From the NCBI GenBank assembly GCA_002212725.1, contig MTCR01000053.1, positions 1 to 38,949 on the forward strand: DNA of 38,949 nucleotides. Reading direction: 5' to 3'. A program made the translations under genes and the position numbers. The stretch's first letter is position 1, and every line of letters begins with the position of its first letter. The notes below the pieces were generated by a model. That model saw only the letters and a program-made list of their open reading frames with translations, made no database searches and had not been told where the DNA came from. Origin of the DNA: Sphingobacteriales bacterium TSM_CSM. GTDB lineage: Bacteria; Bacteroidota; Bacteroidia; Chitinophagales; UBA2359. Shown piece by piece: positions 1 to 8,349 of the stretch.

Positions 1-44
1 GCAGATTTACAGTCTGCCCCAGTTGGCCGCTTTGGTATCCCCCC
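1..44 (-). tRNA. tRNA-Tyr (anticodon GUA), 3' part cut by window edge
   Basis: Read on the minus strand from position 44 down, the sequence gives a 7-nt acceptor strand (GGGGGGA), TA at positions 8-9, a D stem CCA/TGG enclosing AAGCGGCCAAC, and an anticodon stem GCAGA/TCTGC around the loop CTGTAAA. The anticodon is therefore GTA, for tyrosine. The D loop and anticodon arm closely resemble known bacterial tRNA-Tyr. The variable arm, T arm and 3' acceptor strand lie outside the window. The gene follows hpf on the same strand, as in the tRNA-tuf clusters of Bacteroidota. Confidence 0.93.
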
Positions 45-133
45 GCCTGACATACCTTATGCTTGCAGTATGTTGTGGCTTATTTCAATTACACCCGGAT
101 TCACGTTCTTGAACCCGTTTTCTCTAATGGTGC

Positions 134-167
134 GCAAAGATACAACTTTTATTCTTACAAAAGCAAA
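134..167 (-). promoter_or_regulatory. Bacteroidota-type promoter for the tRNA-Tyr transcript
   Basis: On the minus strand a -7 element TATCTTTG(C) occupies 142-134 and a TTTG lies at 167-164, separated by 21 nt. This matches the TTTG-N19-21-TAnnTTTG pattern of Bacteroidota primary-sigma promoters. It sits just after the hpf stop codon and about 90 nt before tRNA-Tyr, so the tRNA can be transcribed independently of hpf. The leader contains a short inverted repeat ACATAC/GTATGT at about 50-75. Confidence 0.65.
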
Positions 168-183
168 TTTTGTTGAAAAAATA

Positions 184-486
184 TTACTGCTGACGAATTT
201 TATCTTTATATCGCTCAATTTGCTTTTTTAAAGACTCTACCGCAGCATCTACTGCCTCCTCAAAAACCTTGTTGGTTTCGGTTGCAATCATTTGTTCGCC
301 CGGTAAATTCAGTTTTATTTTGGCTACTTTATCTTTAATATGGCTCGATTTATTGTCTAAAGTCAAATACACTTCAGCGTCGGTAATGCGGTCAAAGTAC
401 TGGCCCAGTTTGCTCACTTTCCTTTCCACAAAATCAAGCAACGGTTGTGCTGCCGTAAACTGTACAGATTGGATGGTAATTTTCAT
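184..486 (-). CDS. hpf: ribosome hibernation promoting factor (HPF/RaiA family, short form)
   Basis: A 100-residue protein starting MKITIQSVQF, with the beta-alpha-beta-beta-beta-alpha layout of the HPF/YfiA family. There is a KVSKLGQYFDRITDAEV segment in the first helix and strand, and a basic helical end (SLKKQIERYKDKIR). The family binds the 30S decoding region and inactivates or dimerises ribosomes during starvation. The protein lacks the C-terminal dimerisation domain of long HPF, so it is the short form. It lies downstream of xerC and upstream of tRNA-Tyr, an arrangement known in Bacteroidota. The start is the only ATG that gives the normal family N-terminus. Function is inferred from family resemblance. 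Confidence 0.92.
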   Translation of the reverse strand: MKITIQSVQFTAAQPLLDFVERKVSKLGQYFDRITDAEVYLTLDNKSSHIKDKVAKIKLNLPGEQMIATETNKVFEEAVDAAVESLKKQIERYKDKIRQQ

Positions 487-554
487 AATTTACACTTTTG
501 CGGTTAAATTAAAAACATTATTTTAGTTAAAAATGTATTGCTGAAACAAAGGGG

Positions 555-562
555 CAAAGTTA
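555..562 (-). promoter_or_regulatory. candidate -7 element upstream of hpf
   Basis: The minus strand reads TAACTTTG (562-555), matching TAnnTTTG, about 70 nt before the hpf start and just downstream of the xerC stop. No well-placed TTTG was found; the nearest TTG is 24 nt upstream. It suggests hpf can be expressed apart from xerC. Confidence 0.4.
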
Positions 563-585
563 ATTGAATTTGCCCAAAAAACCGC

Positions 586-1500
586 TCAACTTCGGTTTCG
601 CGGATGCGTTTGTTTGTAAGTTTTTTGCATTTTTTCTATGGTACTGTGGGTATATACCTGGGTAGAGGCTAAACTTTTGTGCCCCAGCAGTTTTTTTACC
701 CCGTTTAATTCGGCGCCATTGTTAAGCAGGCACGAGGCGGTTGTATGGCGCAGTACATGCGGGTTTTTTTTTGCTTTGGTGGTAACATAACTCAAATATT
801 TATGGGTTAACCGGTAAACAAAACGCGGGTACAAATAATTCCCCTTGTCGGTTAAAAAAAGTGCGTTGGCAGGGGCATCGGGGTGGGTTTGCTGTCTTAC
901 CTCCAAATACATCTGCAATTGTTCCAACTGTTTATTGCCCAAAGGCAGGCTGCGCACTTTGGCGCCTTTTCCTGTTACCCGTATTTTTTTCTGTACAAAA
1001 TCTATGGCATCGGAAGATAGGCTTATAAGTTCCGAAAGTCGCATTCCGGTGGCAAAAAACAACTCCAGTATGGTCTTATCGCGTATGCCCGAAAAATCGG
1101 GAGTAAAGGCTACTTCGGTCAGTAATTGCTGCATTTTGTCTTCCTCTATAAAATGCGGCAACTTATACCCCGATTTGCGGGGCGATTGCACCGAAAAAGC
1201 AGGGTTGGTCTGTATCAAACCCTCCTTTTTAAGAAACCGGTAATATGATTTTACCGACGACAACTTGCGCGAAATGCTGGATGCCCCTATGCCCGATGTA
1301 GCCATGTTGGCCATCCACGAGCGCATGTGCGAAACGCCCACCGCGCCCGTTATCAGCGCATCGGGGGCAAATTCGTATGTTTCTGACAGATAGGCGTAAA
1401 ACTGCTCCACATCTGCGCGGTAAGCAGTAAGGGTATGCCCAGAATAGTTTTTCTCAAACCTAAGATAATTCAGAAAACTCTCTAAAGGCTGTATCGTCAT
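586..1500 (-). CDS. xerC: tyrosine recombinase XerC-like
   Basis: A 304-residue tyrosine recombinase. The N-terminal SAM-like core-binding domain spans about residues 1-100 and the catalytic domain about 110-300. The full catalytic set is visible: Arg154 (ATGMRLSEL), Lys178 (GKGAK), His248 and Arg251 (HVLRHTTA), His274 (LLGHKS) and the nucleophile Tyr283 (QVYTH). Length and motifs fit XerC/XerD, which resolves chromosome dimers at dif together with a partner and FtsK. XerC rather than XerD is chosen because of the neighbourhood: in Bacteroidota xerC commonly sits next to hpf, often with rpsU upstream. No rpsU is present upstream here. A free-standing phage integrase is unlikely, since there is no att site or cargo. 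Confidence 0.88.
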   Translation of the reverse strand: MTIQPLESFLNYLRFEKNYSGHTLTAYRADVEQFYAYLSETYEFAPDALITGAVGVSHMRSWMANMATSGIGASSISRKLSSVKSYYRFLKKEGLIQTNPAFSVQSPRKSGYKLPHFIEEDKMQQLLTEVAFTPDFSGIRDKTILELFFATGMRLSELISLSSDAIDFVQKKIRVTGKGAKVRSLPLGNKQLEQLQMYLEVRQQTHPDAPANALFLTDKGNYLYPRFVYRLTHKYLSYVTTKAKKNPHVLRHTTASCLLNNGAELNGVKKLLGHKSLASTQVYTHSTIEKMQKTYKQTHPRNRS

Positions 1501-1577
1501 GGGTTGGCGCTTATATTGGTTGGCAGTAGTAAATTAAAGTCTTTTTTCTGAAACCTGCAAATTTTTTACCGCAAAAT

Positions 1578-1673
1578 TTACCCGCCGTGCATAAATTCTA
1601 CCAATTTGCCCTTATTGTCAATTACGGCAACCCCCACAATGTTATGCCGGCCTGCAAAATGTGCGGCGGGGTT
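1578..1673 (-). pseudogene. possible short coding remnant (C-terminal tail of an unknown protein)
   Basis: On the minus strand an open frame of 31 codons between two in-frame TAA codons reads NPAAHFAGRHNIVGVAV and continues with IDNKGKLVEFMHGG before the stop. The composition looks protein-like: alternating hydrophobic residues, then a D-N-K-G-K turn. There is no start codon at a useful position, and I do not recognise the parent. It could be the 3' end of a decayed gene or chance. Confidence 0.25.
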
Positions 1674-1715
1674 TTAACTCTTCCCTGCCGGTTAGTTAAA
1701 TAATAACAAAAATGG

Positions 1716-1723
1716 TAAATTTG
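1716..1723 (+). promoter_or_regulatory. candidate -7 element for the aconitase gene
   Basis: TAAATTTG matches TAnnTTTG. It would give an untranslated leader of roughly 225 nt before the ATG at 1956. No strong TTTG is seen at the usual distance upstream, so support is partial. Confidence 0.35.
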
Positions 1724-1955
1724 CACCCGCGTTTATGCCCGTTAAAAATGGCGGGCTATACCTTATATATATAGTAACGGCAGAAATGGGGTTTTGTTTA
1801 AAACCTGAAGCCGCCGCAAGTGTTAATTAAACAGAAACACAAATGCTGCCAATGCGCCCGGCAAGTTTAACGGTGGGGGTCTGAAAGCAAAAACCAATCA
1901 AGCCCCGAAGTGTGGTAAAAATTTAGTTATTCACCCATAAATAAAAAGTTGTAAC

Positions 1956-4229
1956 ATGTCCGTATTTGATTTAGACAACATAAAATCGGTTTATGCTGCG
2001 CTTCCCGAAAAAGTGGCGGCAGCCCGCAAATTGCTGAACCGACCTTTATCGCTTACCGAAAAAATTTTGTATGCCCACCTTTGGGAAAACAAACTACCCG
2101 ATGCACCGCTGAAACGGGGTAAAGATTATGTTGATTTTGCCCCCGACCGCGTTGCCATGCAAGACGCTACCGCACAAATGGCGCTGCTGCAATTTATGAC
2201 TGCCGGAAGAAACAAGGTAGCCGTGCCAAGCACCGTGCATTGCGACCACCTCATTCTGGCAAAAAACGGCGCCAAACAAGATTTGGCCGATGCCATGGAT
2301 ATCAACAAAGAAGTGTATGATTTTCTGGCTTCGGTATCTGACAAATATGGTATCGGGTTTTGGAAACCCGGTGCCGGTATTATTCATCAGGTAGTGCTGG
2401 AAAACTATGCTTTTCCGGGCGGCATGATGATTGGCACCGACTCGCATACGGTAAATGCAGGTGGCTTGGGCATGGTAGCCATTGGCGTAGGCGGTGCCGA
2501 CGCCGTAGATGTAATGTCAGGCATGGCTTGGGAACTGCTTATGCCCAAACTCATTGGCGTTAAACTTACCGGAAAAATGAACGGCTGGACATCGGCAAAA
2601 GATGTAATTCTGAAAGTGGCCGGCATTCTTACCGTAAAAGGTGGCACCGGCTATATTCTGGAATACTTTGGCGAAGGTGCTACCAATATTTCCTGCACAG
2701 GTAAAGGCACTATTTGCAACATGGGCGCCGAAATTGGCGCAACTACCTCGCTGTTTGGCTACGATGCCGCAATGAGCCGCTACCTGCGTGCCACCAAACG
2801 CGCCGAAGTGGCCAACTTAGCCGATTCCATTGCCCAACACCTGACCGGCGATGCCGAAGTATATGAAAACCCCGAACAGTATTTTGACCAGGTAATTGAA
2901 ATTGACCTCTCTGCCCTTGAACCGCATGTAAACGGCCCCTACACACCCGATTTGGCCTGGCCAATTTCGGAATTTGCCAAGGCTGTACGCGAAAACGGCT
3001 ATCCGCAAAAATTAGAAGTGGGGCTTATTGGCTCGTGCACCAACTCTTCTTACGAAGACCTTGACCGCGCCGCCTCCATTGCCAAACAGGCCATTGAAAA
3101 AAAACTGAAAGCAAAATCGGAATTTACCATTACCCCCGGCTCCGAACAGGTGCGCTACACCGTAGAGCGCGACGGCATTCTGGCGCTGTTTGAAAAAATT
3201 GGCGGCGTAGTACTGGCCAATGCCTGCGGCCCCTGCATCGGGCAATGGTCGCGCCATACCAATGACCCCACCAAAGCCAACTCCATCATTACCTCTTTTA
3301 ACCGCAATTTTGCCAAACGAAATGATGGCAACCCAGCCACCCGCGCCTTTGTGGCCTCGCCCGAAATTGTAACCGCCCTGGTTCTTGCCGGCGACCTTAC
3401 CTTTAACCCGCTTACCGATACCTTGCTCAACGAAGAAGGACAAGCCGTTAAATTAGACCCACCCTACGGCGACGAACTGCCCGACAAAGGTTTTGATGTG
3501 CAAGATGCCGGCTATATAGCCCCCGCAGAAGACAGCAGCAGCGTTGAGGTAATTGTAAGCCCCACCTCACAACGCCTGCAATTGCTATACCCCTTTGCCG
3601 CATGGGAAGGCACCAACCTGAAAGGGCTGCGCCTGCTCATTAAAGCTAAAGGTAAATGCACCACCGACCATATTTCAATGGCCGGCCCCTGGCTGAAGTT
3701 CCGCGGACACTTAGACAATATTTCAAACAACATGCTCATTGGCGCCATTAACTATTTTAACGACCTGGCCAACACCGTTTACAACCCCCTTACCAATGAG
3801 TTTACCCCTGTACCCGATTTGGCACGCTTCTACAAAGCCAACGGCATAGGCTCTGTTGTGTTTGGCGAAGAAAACTACGGAGAAGGATCCAGCCGCGAAC
3901 ATGCCGCCATGGAACCCCGCCACCTGGGCGTAAGGGCAGTAATTGTAAAATCTTTTGCCCGAATTCATGAAACCAACCTCAAAAAACAGGGCATGCTGGC
4001 GCTTACCTTTGCCAACCCCGCCGACTATGACCTGGTAAGACAAGATGATACCCTTGATATTTTGGGCTTGACCACCTTTGCCCCAGGGCAAAACCTTACC
4101 GTTGTACTGCACCACGCCGATGGTACCTCGCACTCGTTTGAGGTAAAACACACCTATAACCAACAACAAATTGAGTGGTTTAAAGCCGGCGGCGCGCTTA
4201 ACCTTATACGGCAGCAGCAGTTGGTGTAA
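1956..4229 (+). CDS. acn: aconitate hydratase (mitochondrial-type)
   Basis: A 757-residue aconitase, which isomerises citrate to isocitrate through cis-aconitate in the TCA cycle. Three cysteines for the [4Fe-4S] cluster are visible: Cys361 in [11 protein letters not shown], and Cys424 and Cys427 in ACGPCIGQW. The substrate-binding segment [14 protein letters not shown] lies near residue 160. The C-terminal swivel domain carries [14 protein letters not shown] and [18 protein letters not shown], the latter with the active-site Ser-Arg. Length and domain order match the mitochondrial/ACO2-like form common in Bacteroidota, rather than AcnB or the longer AcnA/IRP form. The ATG at 1956 is preceded by an A-rich stretch (AAAAAGTTGTAAC) and no Shine-Dalgarno sequence, as usual in this phylum. 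It appears monocistronic, with a strong terminator directly downstream. Confidence 0.96.
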   Translation: MSVFDLDNIKSVYAALPEKVAAARKLLNRPLSLTEKILYAHLWENKLPDAPLKRGKDYVDFAPDRVAMQDATAQMALLQFMTAGRNKVAVPSTVHCDHLILAKNGAKQDLADAMDINKEVYDFLASVSDKYGIGFWKPGAGIIHQVVLENYAFPGGMMIGTDSHTVNAGGLGMVAIGVGGADAVDVMSGMAWELLMPKLIGVKLTGKMNGWTSAKDVILKVAGILTVKGGTGYILEYFGEGATNISCTGKGTICNMGAEIGATTSLFGYDAAMSRYLRATKRAEVANLADSIAQHLTGDAEVYENPEQYFDQVIEIDLSALEPHVNGPYTPDLAWPISEFAKAVRENGYPQKLEVGLIGSCTNSSYEDLDRAASIAKQAIEKKLKAKSEFTITPGSEQVRYTVERDGILALFEKIGGVVLANACGPCIGQWSRHTNDPTKANSIITSFNRNFAKRNDGNPATRAFVASPEIVTALVLAGDLTFNPLTDTLLNEEGQAVKLDPPYGDELPDKGFDVQDAGYIAPAEDSSSVEVIVSPTSQRLQLLYPFAAWEGTNLKGLRLLIKAKGKCTTDHISMAGPWLKFRGHLDNISNNMLIGAINYFNDLANTVYNPLTNEFTPVPDLARFYKANGIGSVVFGEENYGEGSSREHAAMEPRHLGVRAVIVKSFARIHETNLKKQGMLALTFANPADYDLVRQDDTLDILGLTTFAPGQNLTVVLHHADGTSHSFEVKHTYNQQQIEWFKAGGALNLIRQQQLV

Positions 4230-4257
4230 GTTGAAACCGTACAATTGAAACCACTTT

Positions 4258-4300
4258 ATGAACTCCATCTCTTTAAAAAGAGATGGAGTTCATATTTTTA
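4258..4300 (+). terminator. intrinsic terminator after aconitase
   Basis: A perfect 17-bp inverted repeat (4258-4274 and 4277-4293, arms starting ATGAACTCCATC) with a 2-nt loop is followed by ATTTTTA. It lies about 30 nt after the aconitase stop codon. Confidence 0.85.
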
Positions 4301-4381
4301 TAAAAACATTTGTTTAAACCAAATGTATGTGATCGGGCATTAAAACAAGACAAAAAAAGAATTTTTATGCATTTGAATTAC

Positions 4382-4389
4382 TATCTTTG
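4382..4389 (+). promoter_or_regulatory. -7 element upstream of the ATPase-PIN cassette
   Basis: TATCTTTG(C) at 4382-4389 fits the Bacteroidota -7 consensus and lies 70 nt before the ATPase start. No exact TTTG sits at the usual -33 distance, so the upstream element is weak. It suggests the two genes form a separate transcription unit that starts after the aconitase terminator. Confidence 0.55.
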
Positions 4390-4459
4390 CATGAATGCAC
4401 CTGCCGGGGTATTTTTTGCTATACAATGCCATTTATAAATTCTACTTCTCAAAAGCAAT

Positions 4460-5707
4460 ATGATAAAAGAACTGCACCTCAAAAATTGGAAAAGTTTTAC
4501 CGAGGGTCAGTTATATATTGACCCGATTACCATACTGATAGGCGCAAATGCCAGTGGCAAATCTAATATATTAGATGCTTTGCTGTTTTTGCAAAAAATT
4601 GCCGATGGAAAACAGATAAGCGCAGCCATTGATGGCGATGCCGATAACAAAGGCATACGAGGCGGGCATGAATGGGCTATAACCCACGGTTTTACCGAAG
4701 CAGACCTGACTGTAGTTATACAATCTGACATAGATGAAGATATTGACTACCGGTACAACATTATTATCGGGCTAATGGGGGAAGGGAAAATTGAGGTGAA
4801 ATCCGAATCGCTTACCCGAATTGCCGCATCGACAAAAGGAGGAAAAAAAACCGAAAAGAAAATGTTTACCACCTCGGGCAATGACCTGAACTTGCCAGGA
4901 ATTTCTGCCTATTTTTACACCAGCACGCAGGGGCGTGGCAAGCGCATTGATTTAAGAAGAACCTATAGTGTGTTGAGCCAAAGCCGTTCCCTGCCACTAC
5001 TCAAAGAAGTACAGCAAAGTATTGATGAAACGGCACAGCAACTTTCCCGAATTTTTGTGCTTGACCCAATTCCCTCACATATGCGCGGCTTTGCCAAGTT
5101 TTCAGACCGCCTGCAACCCGATGCTTCCAATTTAGCCGGCGTATTGGCATCCTTAAATAATGGCAGCAAACAACAAACCGAAAATATACTGACCGAGTAT
5201 CTAAAAAAACTGCCCGAAATAGAAATAATCAACGTTTGGGCAGAACCGGTTGGTTTATTGAAGTCTGATGCCATGTTGTATTGCAAAGAAAACTGGTTCA
5301 ATCGGGAAGTTCTTACCGTAGATGCCAGAGGCATGTCTGATGGCACACTTCGGTTTTTGGCTATTATGACCGCCATGCTCACCCTGCCTCCCAAAAGCCT
5401 GTTGGTAATAGAGGAGATTGACAGCGGTTTTCACCCCTCGCGAGCAAAACTGTTAGTACAATTTTTAAAAGAAGTTGGTAAAAGCAGCAATATTGATGTG
5501 TTATGTACTACCCACAACCCTGCTTTTTTAGATGCATTAGGCAATGAAATGATAGTTTTTATATCGGCAGTTTACCGCCACAAAGAAACCGGTGCCAGCC
5601 GAATAAAATTGCTGGAGGATCTTGCCCAACTTCCCAAACTCATGGCACGCGGAACAATGGGTAAGTTAACGGCATCGGGTATATTGGAAGAAGTTCTTTC
5701 AAACTAA
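4460..5707 (+). CDS. AAA family ATPase of the ABC/SMC-like (AAA_21) type, candidate defence ATPase
   Basis: A 415-residue single-chain ATPase with an ABC-like head. It opens with the RecF/SMC-like strand IKELHLKNWKSF, then Walker A GANASGKS (residues 28-35). The ABC-type signature MSDGTLR is at 292-298, Walker B with the catalytic acidic pair LLVIEEID near 314-321, and the switch histidine His352 in CTTHNP. The roughly 200-residue insertion between Walker A and the signature is variable in this family. Such stand-alone ATPases are found with nuclease or toxin partners in anti-phage systems (OLD/Gabija, PARIS AriA, Septu PtuA, RloA-like). Here the partner is a PIN-like protein 8 bp downstream. 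Base composition looks more AT-rich than the flanking housekeeping genes, which would fit transfer. The enzymatic fold is clear; the defence role is inference. Confidence 0.85.
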   Translation: MIKELHLKNWKSFTEGQLYIDPITILIGANASGKSNILDALLFLQKIADGKQISAAIDGDADNKGIRGGHEWAITHGFTEADLTVVIQSDIDEDIDYRYNIIIGLMGEGKIEVKSESLTRIAASTKGGKKTEKKMFTTSGNDLNLPGISAYFYTSTQGRGKRIDLRRTYSVLSQSRSLPLLKEVQQSIDETAQQLSRIFVLDPIPSHMRGFAKFSDRLQPDASNLAGVLASLNNGSKQQTENILTEYLKKLPEIEIINVWAEPVGLLKSDAMLYCKENWFNREVLTVDARGMSDGTLRFLAIMTAMLTLPPKSLLVIEEIDSGFHPSRAKLLVQFLKEVGKSSNIDVLCTTHNPAFLDALGNEMIVFISAVYRHKETGASRIKLLEDLAQLPKLMARGTMGKLTASGILEEVLSN

Positions 5708-5715
5708 CGTAACCC

Positions 5716-6234
5716 ATGAAAAAGGTACTGATTTTGGATACCAGTATGTTTTGTGTGTGGTTGCAAGTTCCCGGTTATGAATCCTGCGGAGAAACCCATG
5801 ATATATGGAACTTTGAACGGGTAAATCAAAAGATAACCGATGAAATAGAAAACCAATCAACCTTAATACTACCCTTGGCCACTTTTATTGAAACAGGCAA
5901 CCACATAAGCCATGTAAGCGGTAACCTGCGTTATATGTTAGCCAACCAATTGTGCCATATTTTACACAAATGTATTCAGCAGGAAGAACCTTGGGCAGCT
6001 TTTTCTGAGCAAGTTGATTTGTGGAATGATGAAACCCTCACAAGAATAGCCACCGAATGGCCCGATTTGGCTGTACAAAGCGGGCTTTCTATTGCCGATG
6101 CTACTATTATAAATGTGGCCCATTTCTACTACAAATTAGGTTGTTATGCAGAAATATTAACGGGCGATGCCGGGCTTAGGGCTTACGAGCCTGTGCCAAC
6201 AGAAATAAGACCTGTTCCGCGCAGAAGGAAATAA
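5716..6234 (+). CDS. PIN-domain-like protein, putative ribonuclease partner of the upstream ATPase
   Basis: A 172-residue protein. The pattern fits a PIN nuclease: Asp8 in VLILDTSMF on the first strand, Glu59 in ATFIETGNH, Asp128 in LSIADATI and Asp151 in ILTGDAGLRAYEP. These four acidic residues have the spacing of the PIN metal-binding site. PIN domains cleave RNA and are the toxins of VapBC modules, but no VapB-type antitoxin is visible here. The gene begins 8 bp after the ATPase stop, so the two are almost certainly co-transcribed and probably act together. The tail is basic (PVPRRRK). I recognise no named family. An alternative is a nuclease without toxicity that depends on the ATPase for activation. 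Confidence 0.72.
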   Translation: MKKVLILDTSMFCVWLQVPGYESCGETHDIWNFERVNQKITDEIENQSTLILPLATFIETGNHISHVSGNLRYMLANQLCHILHKCIQQEEPWAAFSEQVDLWNDETLTRIATEWPDLAVQSGLSIADATIINVAHFYYKLGCYAEILTGDAGLRAYEPVPTEIRPVPRRRK

Positions 6235-6371
6235 GCGGCTATGAGGAAAGTAGTTTGAATATAAACAAAACCATAGGTGCCTGCAGGAAAAAAATTGAGA
6301 ATACACCCTTGCTTTACCCAAAACCGTTAAATTTACAAAGCCATGTTTTGTAATCTCTAAACGTTGCCGGC

Positions 6372-7340
6372 ATGAAAAACAAACTAATTATAATTGTATG
6401 CTGCGTGTTTGCCTTGTTGCAACCCACACAGGCACAAACCTACCCCGAATTTGCACCAATAGGGGCTAAATGGTGGTATAAACACAGGGCATATTACCCA
6501 ACTCCCGCCACAGAGGTTAGAACCTTTGCCACTTACGAATGTGTGGGCGATACTGTGGTAAACGGAAGCCTGTTAAAAAGAATAAAGTTCTACAAAAATG
6601 TAACTTCCTGGAATGACTGGCAGCAAACTTCCTTTTTTTACATGTACCAAAACGGCCCTAACGTATATACCGTAAGTGTTTACGAAGATGAGGTACACCT
6701 TGGTGAACATTTGTATGATTTTAGCGCGGGGGTAGGAGACAGTTGGTATCTTTCTGAACAAACCCCGCAAACCGAAGATCAAAATGTGTTAAATACGGTT
6801 ACCGCCGTTGATAGTATTTTAATTAACGGTTTGTGGGTAAAACGGCAACATGTGGAAACATCGGGCTATCTTGCAGGGTTAGTGGGCTGGGGGTTTTGGG
6901 GTACACATATTGCATACATTGGAAACACGGACTTTTTTGAGCCTTTAGAAAAATTTGGAGAACTAACCGAACATTTGCGGTGCTACGAAGACCCAACTTT
7001 GGGTATCTTTTATGAAACCGGCGTAGCGCCTTTTTGTGAATATGAGTACATAGTAAGTACCGAAGATGATTGGGGCAATTTTCAGTCGGGCATTCATATA
7101 TTTCCCAGCCCTGCTACCAATGAATTGCAGTTACGGGTAGTTGGCAGGGATTTACAAGAACAACCGCTTCGGTTTGAGTTATATGATATGCAAGGCAGGC
7201 AGGCACTTAATCTGGAACTGCAAAACGGCATTGCGGTACACCAATTAACATTGGGCGAATTAGCGCAGGGTTTGTATGTGTATAAAGTGTACAGCCAACA
7301 AAAGCAATTAGTGGCAAGCGGTAAAATTACCCTGTTTTAG
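6372..7340 (+). CDS. secreted protein with T9SS type A sorting domain
   Basis: A 322-residue protein. Residues 1-22 form a Sec signal peptide (hydrophobic core LIIIVCCVFALL, then PTQAQ). A central region of about residues 25-235 is rich in Trp and Tyr with beta-strand character, and I do not recognise it. The C-terminal 75-80 residues form a T9SS tail: the IFPSPATNELQL entry motif, then LYDMQGRQAL, LAQGLYVYKV and a final KITLF. The tail directs export across the outer membrane by the type IX system and attachment or release at the surface. The gene stands alone after the PIN gene and converges with the EamA gene 12 bp away. The function of the passenger is unknown. Confidence 0.82.
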   Translation: MKNKLIIIVCCVFALLQPTQAQTYPEFAPIGAKWWYKHRAYYPTPATEVRTFATYECVGDTVVNGSLLKRIKFYKNVTSWNDWQQTSFFYMYQNGPNVYTVSVYEDEVHLGEHLYDFSAGVGDSWYLSEQTPQTEDQNVLNTVTAVDSILINGLWVKRQHVETSGYLAGLVGWGFWGTHIAYIGNTDFFEPLEKFGELTEHLRCYEDPTLGIFYETGVAPFCEYEYIVSTEDDWGNFQSGIHIFPSPATNELQLRVVGRDLQEQPLRFELYDMQGRQALNLELQNGIAVHQLTLGELAQGLYVYKVYSQQKQLVASGKITLF

Positions 7341-7352
7341 TAAACCGCACCC

Positions 7353-8264
7353 CTACCTGCTTGCCAGATATACGCCGCTAAGTATAAACAGCAGCCCTGC
7401 GGCATAACTCCAGCCTATGGATTCGCCGTCGAAGGCGCCAAACAGCACGGCAATAAAAGGCACAATGTAGGTAGTAGTGGCAGCAAACAAGGCGCTGGTT
7501 TGCTGGGTAATTTTAAAATAAAAAACCCCCGCCAAGGCCGAGTTAAATACCGCCAAAATTACAATATACCCAATTGCATGGTATGCCATGGGGTTGCTTT
7601 GCACAATGTGTCCCACATCTGAAAACAAAAGGTATAACCCGGCAAAGGGTCCCAAAAGGCAAAACACCACACTGTTAACAGCCGTTGCGGGCAGTGTTTG
7701 GCAGTATTTTTTTACTGTATTGGCGCTAATACCGTAGCAAAGGGTGGCTAATAGTATGTAAATGCCGTAAAAATAGTTGGCATTGCCATTTTGGGTGGGC
7801 GGGGCAGTGGTTAGCACCAGCAGCAGTGCGCCTGCAAGCCCCAGCAGTACGCCGGCTAAACGCCGCCACTCAAAAACCACCTTAAACACCACTACGCCTA
7901 CCACTAAGGTAAACAAAGGGGTAAAGGTGTTGAGAATGCCGGCAGCAGCACTGGGTAAATGGGTTTGTGCTGCGGTAAACAAAAAGGGCGGAATACCGCT
8001 TCCGGCAATGGCAATGACCAAAAGCGGCGGCAGGTTTTGGCGGGTTACCTGTTTAATACCTTTATATATAAAGGGCAGCATGGCCAACATGGCAAAAAAA
8101 ATGCGCATGGTGGCTACCTGCCTTGGAGGAAACACAGCCAACCCTTTTTTCATTAAAATAAACGAACTGCCCCAAATAAGTGCCGTTAGTATAAGCAGCA
8201 GCCAACTTTGGGCGGTGGGTGTTGCCGACTGTACAGGGTGTTGCGGAGTAGGATGGTTATTCAT
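7353..8264 (-). CDS. EamA/DMT-superfamily transporter
   Basis: About 303 residues from the Met at 8264, with ten predicted membrane helices arranged as two EamA repeats. The first repeat opens with LLLILTALIWGSSFILMKKG, the characteristic EamA start, and a PPRQVATMRIFFA segment follows. An in-frame upstream ATG at 8345 would add 27 hydrophobic residues and nearly touch the obg stop. The start MNNHPTPQ is preferred because it yields the usual short cytosolic N-terminus. The family exports or imports small metabolites such as amino acids and nucleosides; the substrate cannot be told from sequence. The gene follows obg on the same strand and may be co-transcribed with it. Confidence 0.85.
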   Translation of the reverse strand: MNNHPTPQHPVQSATPTAQSWLLLILTALIWGSSFILMKKGLAVFPPRQVATMRIFFAMLAMLPFIYKGIKQVTRQNLPPLLVIAIAGSGIPPFLFTAAQTHLPSAAAGILNTFTPLFTLVVGVVVFKVVFEWRRLAGVLLGLAGALLLVLTTAPPTQNGNANYFYGIYILLATLCYGISANTVKKYCQTLPATAVNSVVFCLLGPFAGLYLLFSDVGHIVQSNPMAYHAIGYIVILAVFNSALAGVFYFKITQQTSALFAATTTYIVPFIAVLFGAFDGESIGWSYAAGLLFILSGVYLASR

Positions 8265-8349
8265 AAAAATGGGGCACTGCAAGAGGGTTAATAATAAAGG
8301 CAACACCCACATATTGGTGGGGCAAAACAACAAAACAAACGCCACTACC

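Larger units (their letters stand above)
1501..1955. other. 455-bp intergenic region between xerC and aconitase
   Basis: Divergent intergenic region. It holds a short coding-like remnant on the minus strand (1578-1673), a plus-strand promoter-like TAAATTTG (1716-1723) and a small hairpin GCCCG/CGGGC (1737-1756). The rest is AT-rich leader before the aconitase start. No rpsU or tRNA is present. Confidence 0.6.

Noticed and set aside
45..130. Searched for a second tRNA (Thr) upstream of tRNA-Tyr
   Set aside because: No cloverleaf or T-loop could be found; only a leader with a short inverted repeat follows the promoter.
586..1500. Tyrosine recombinase considered as an integrase of a mobile element
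   Set aside because: The neighbours are core genes (hpf, tRNA-Tyr), length and motifs fit XerC, and no cargo or att repeats flank it.
4258..4293. Perfect 36-bp palindrome considered as a dif or attachment site
   Set aside because: It is followed by a T-rich run just after a stop codon and has a 2-nt loop, which fits an intrinsic terminator better than a Xer site.
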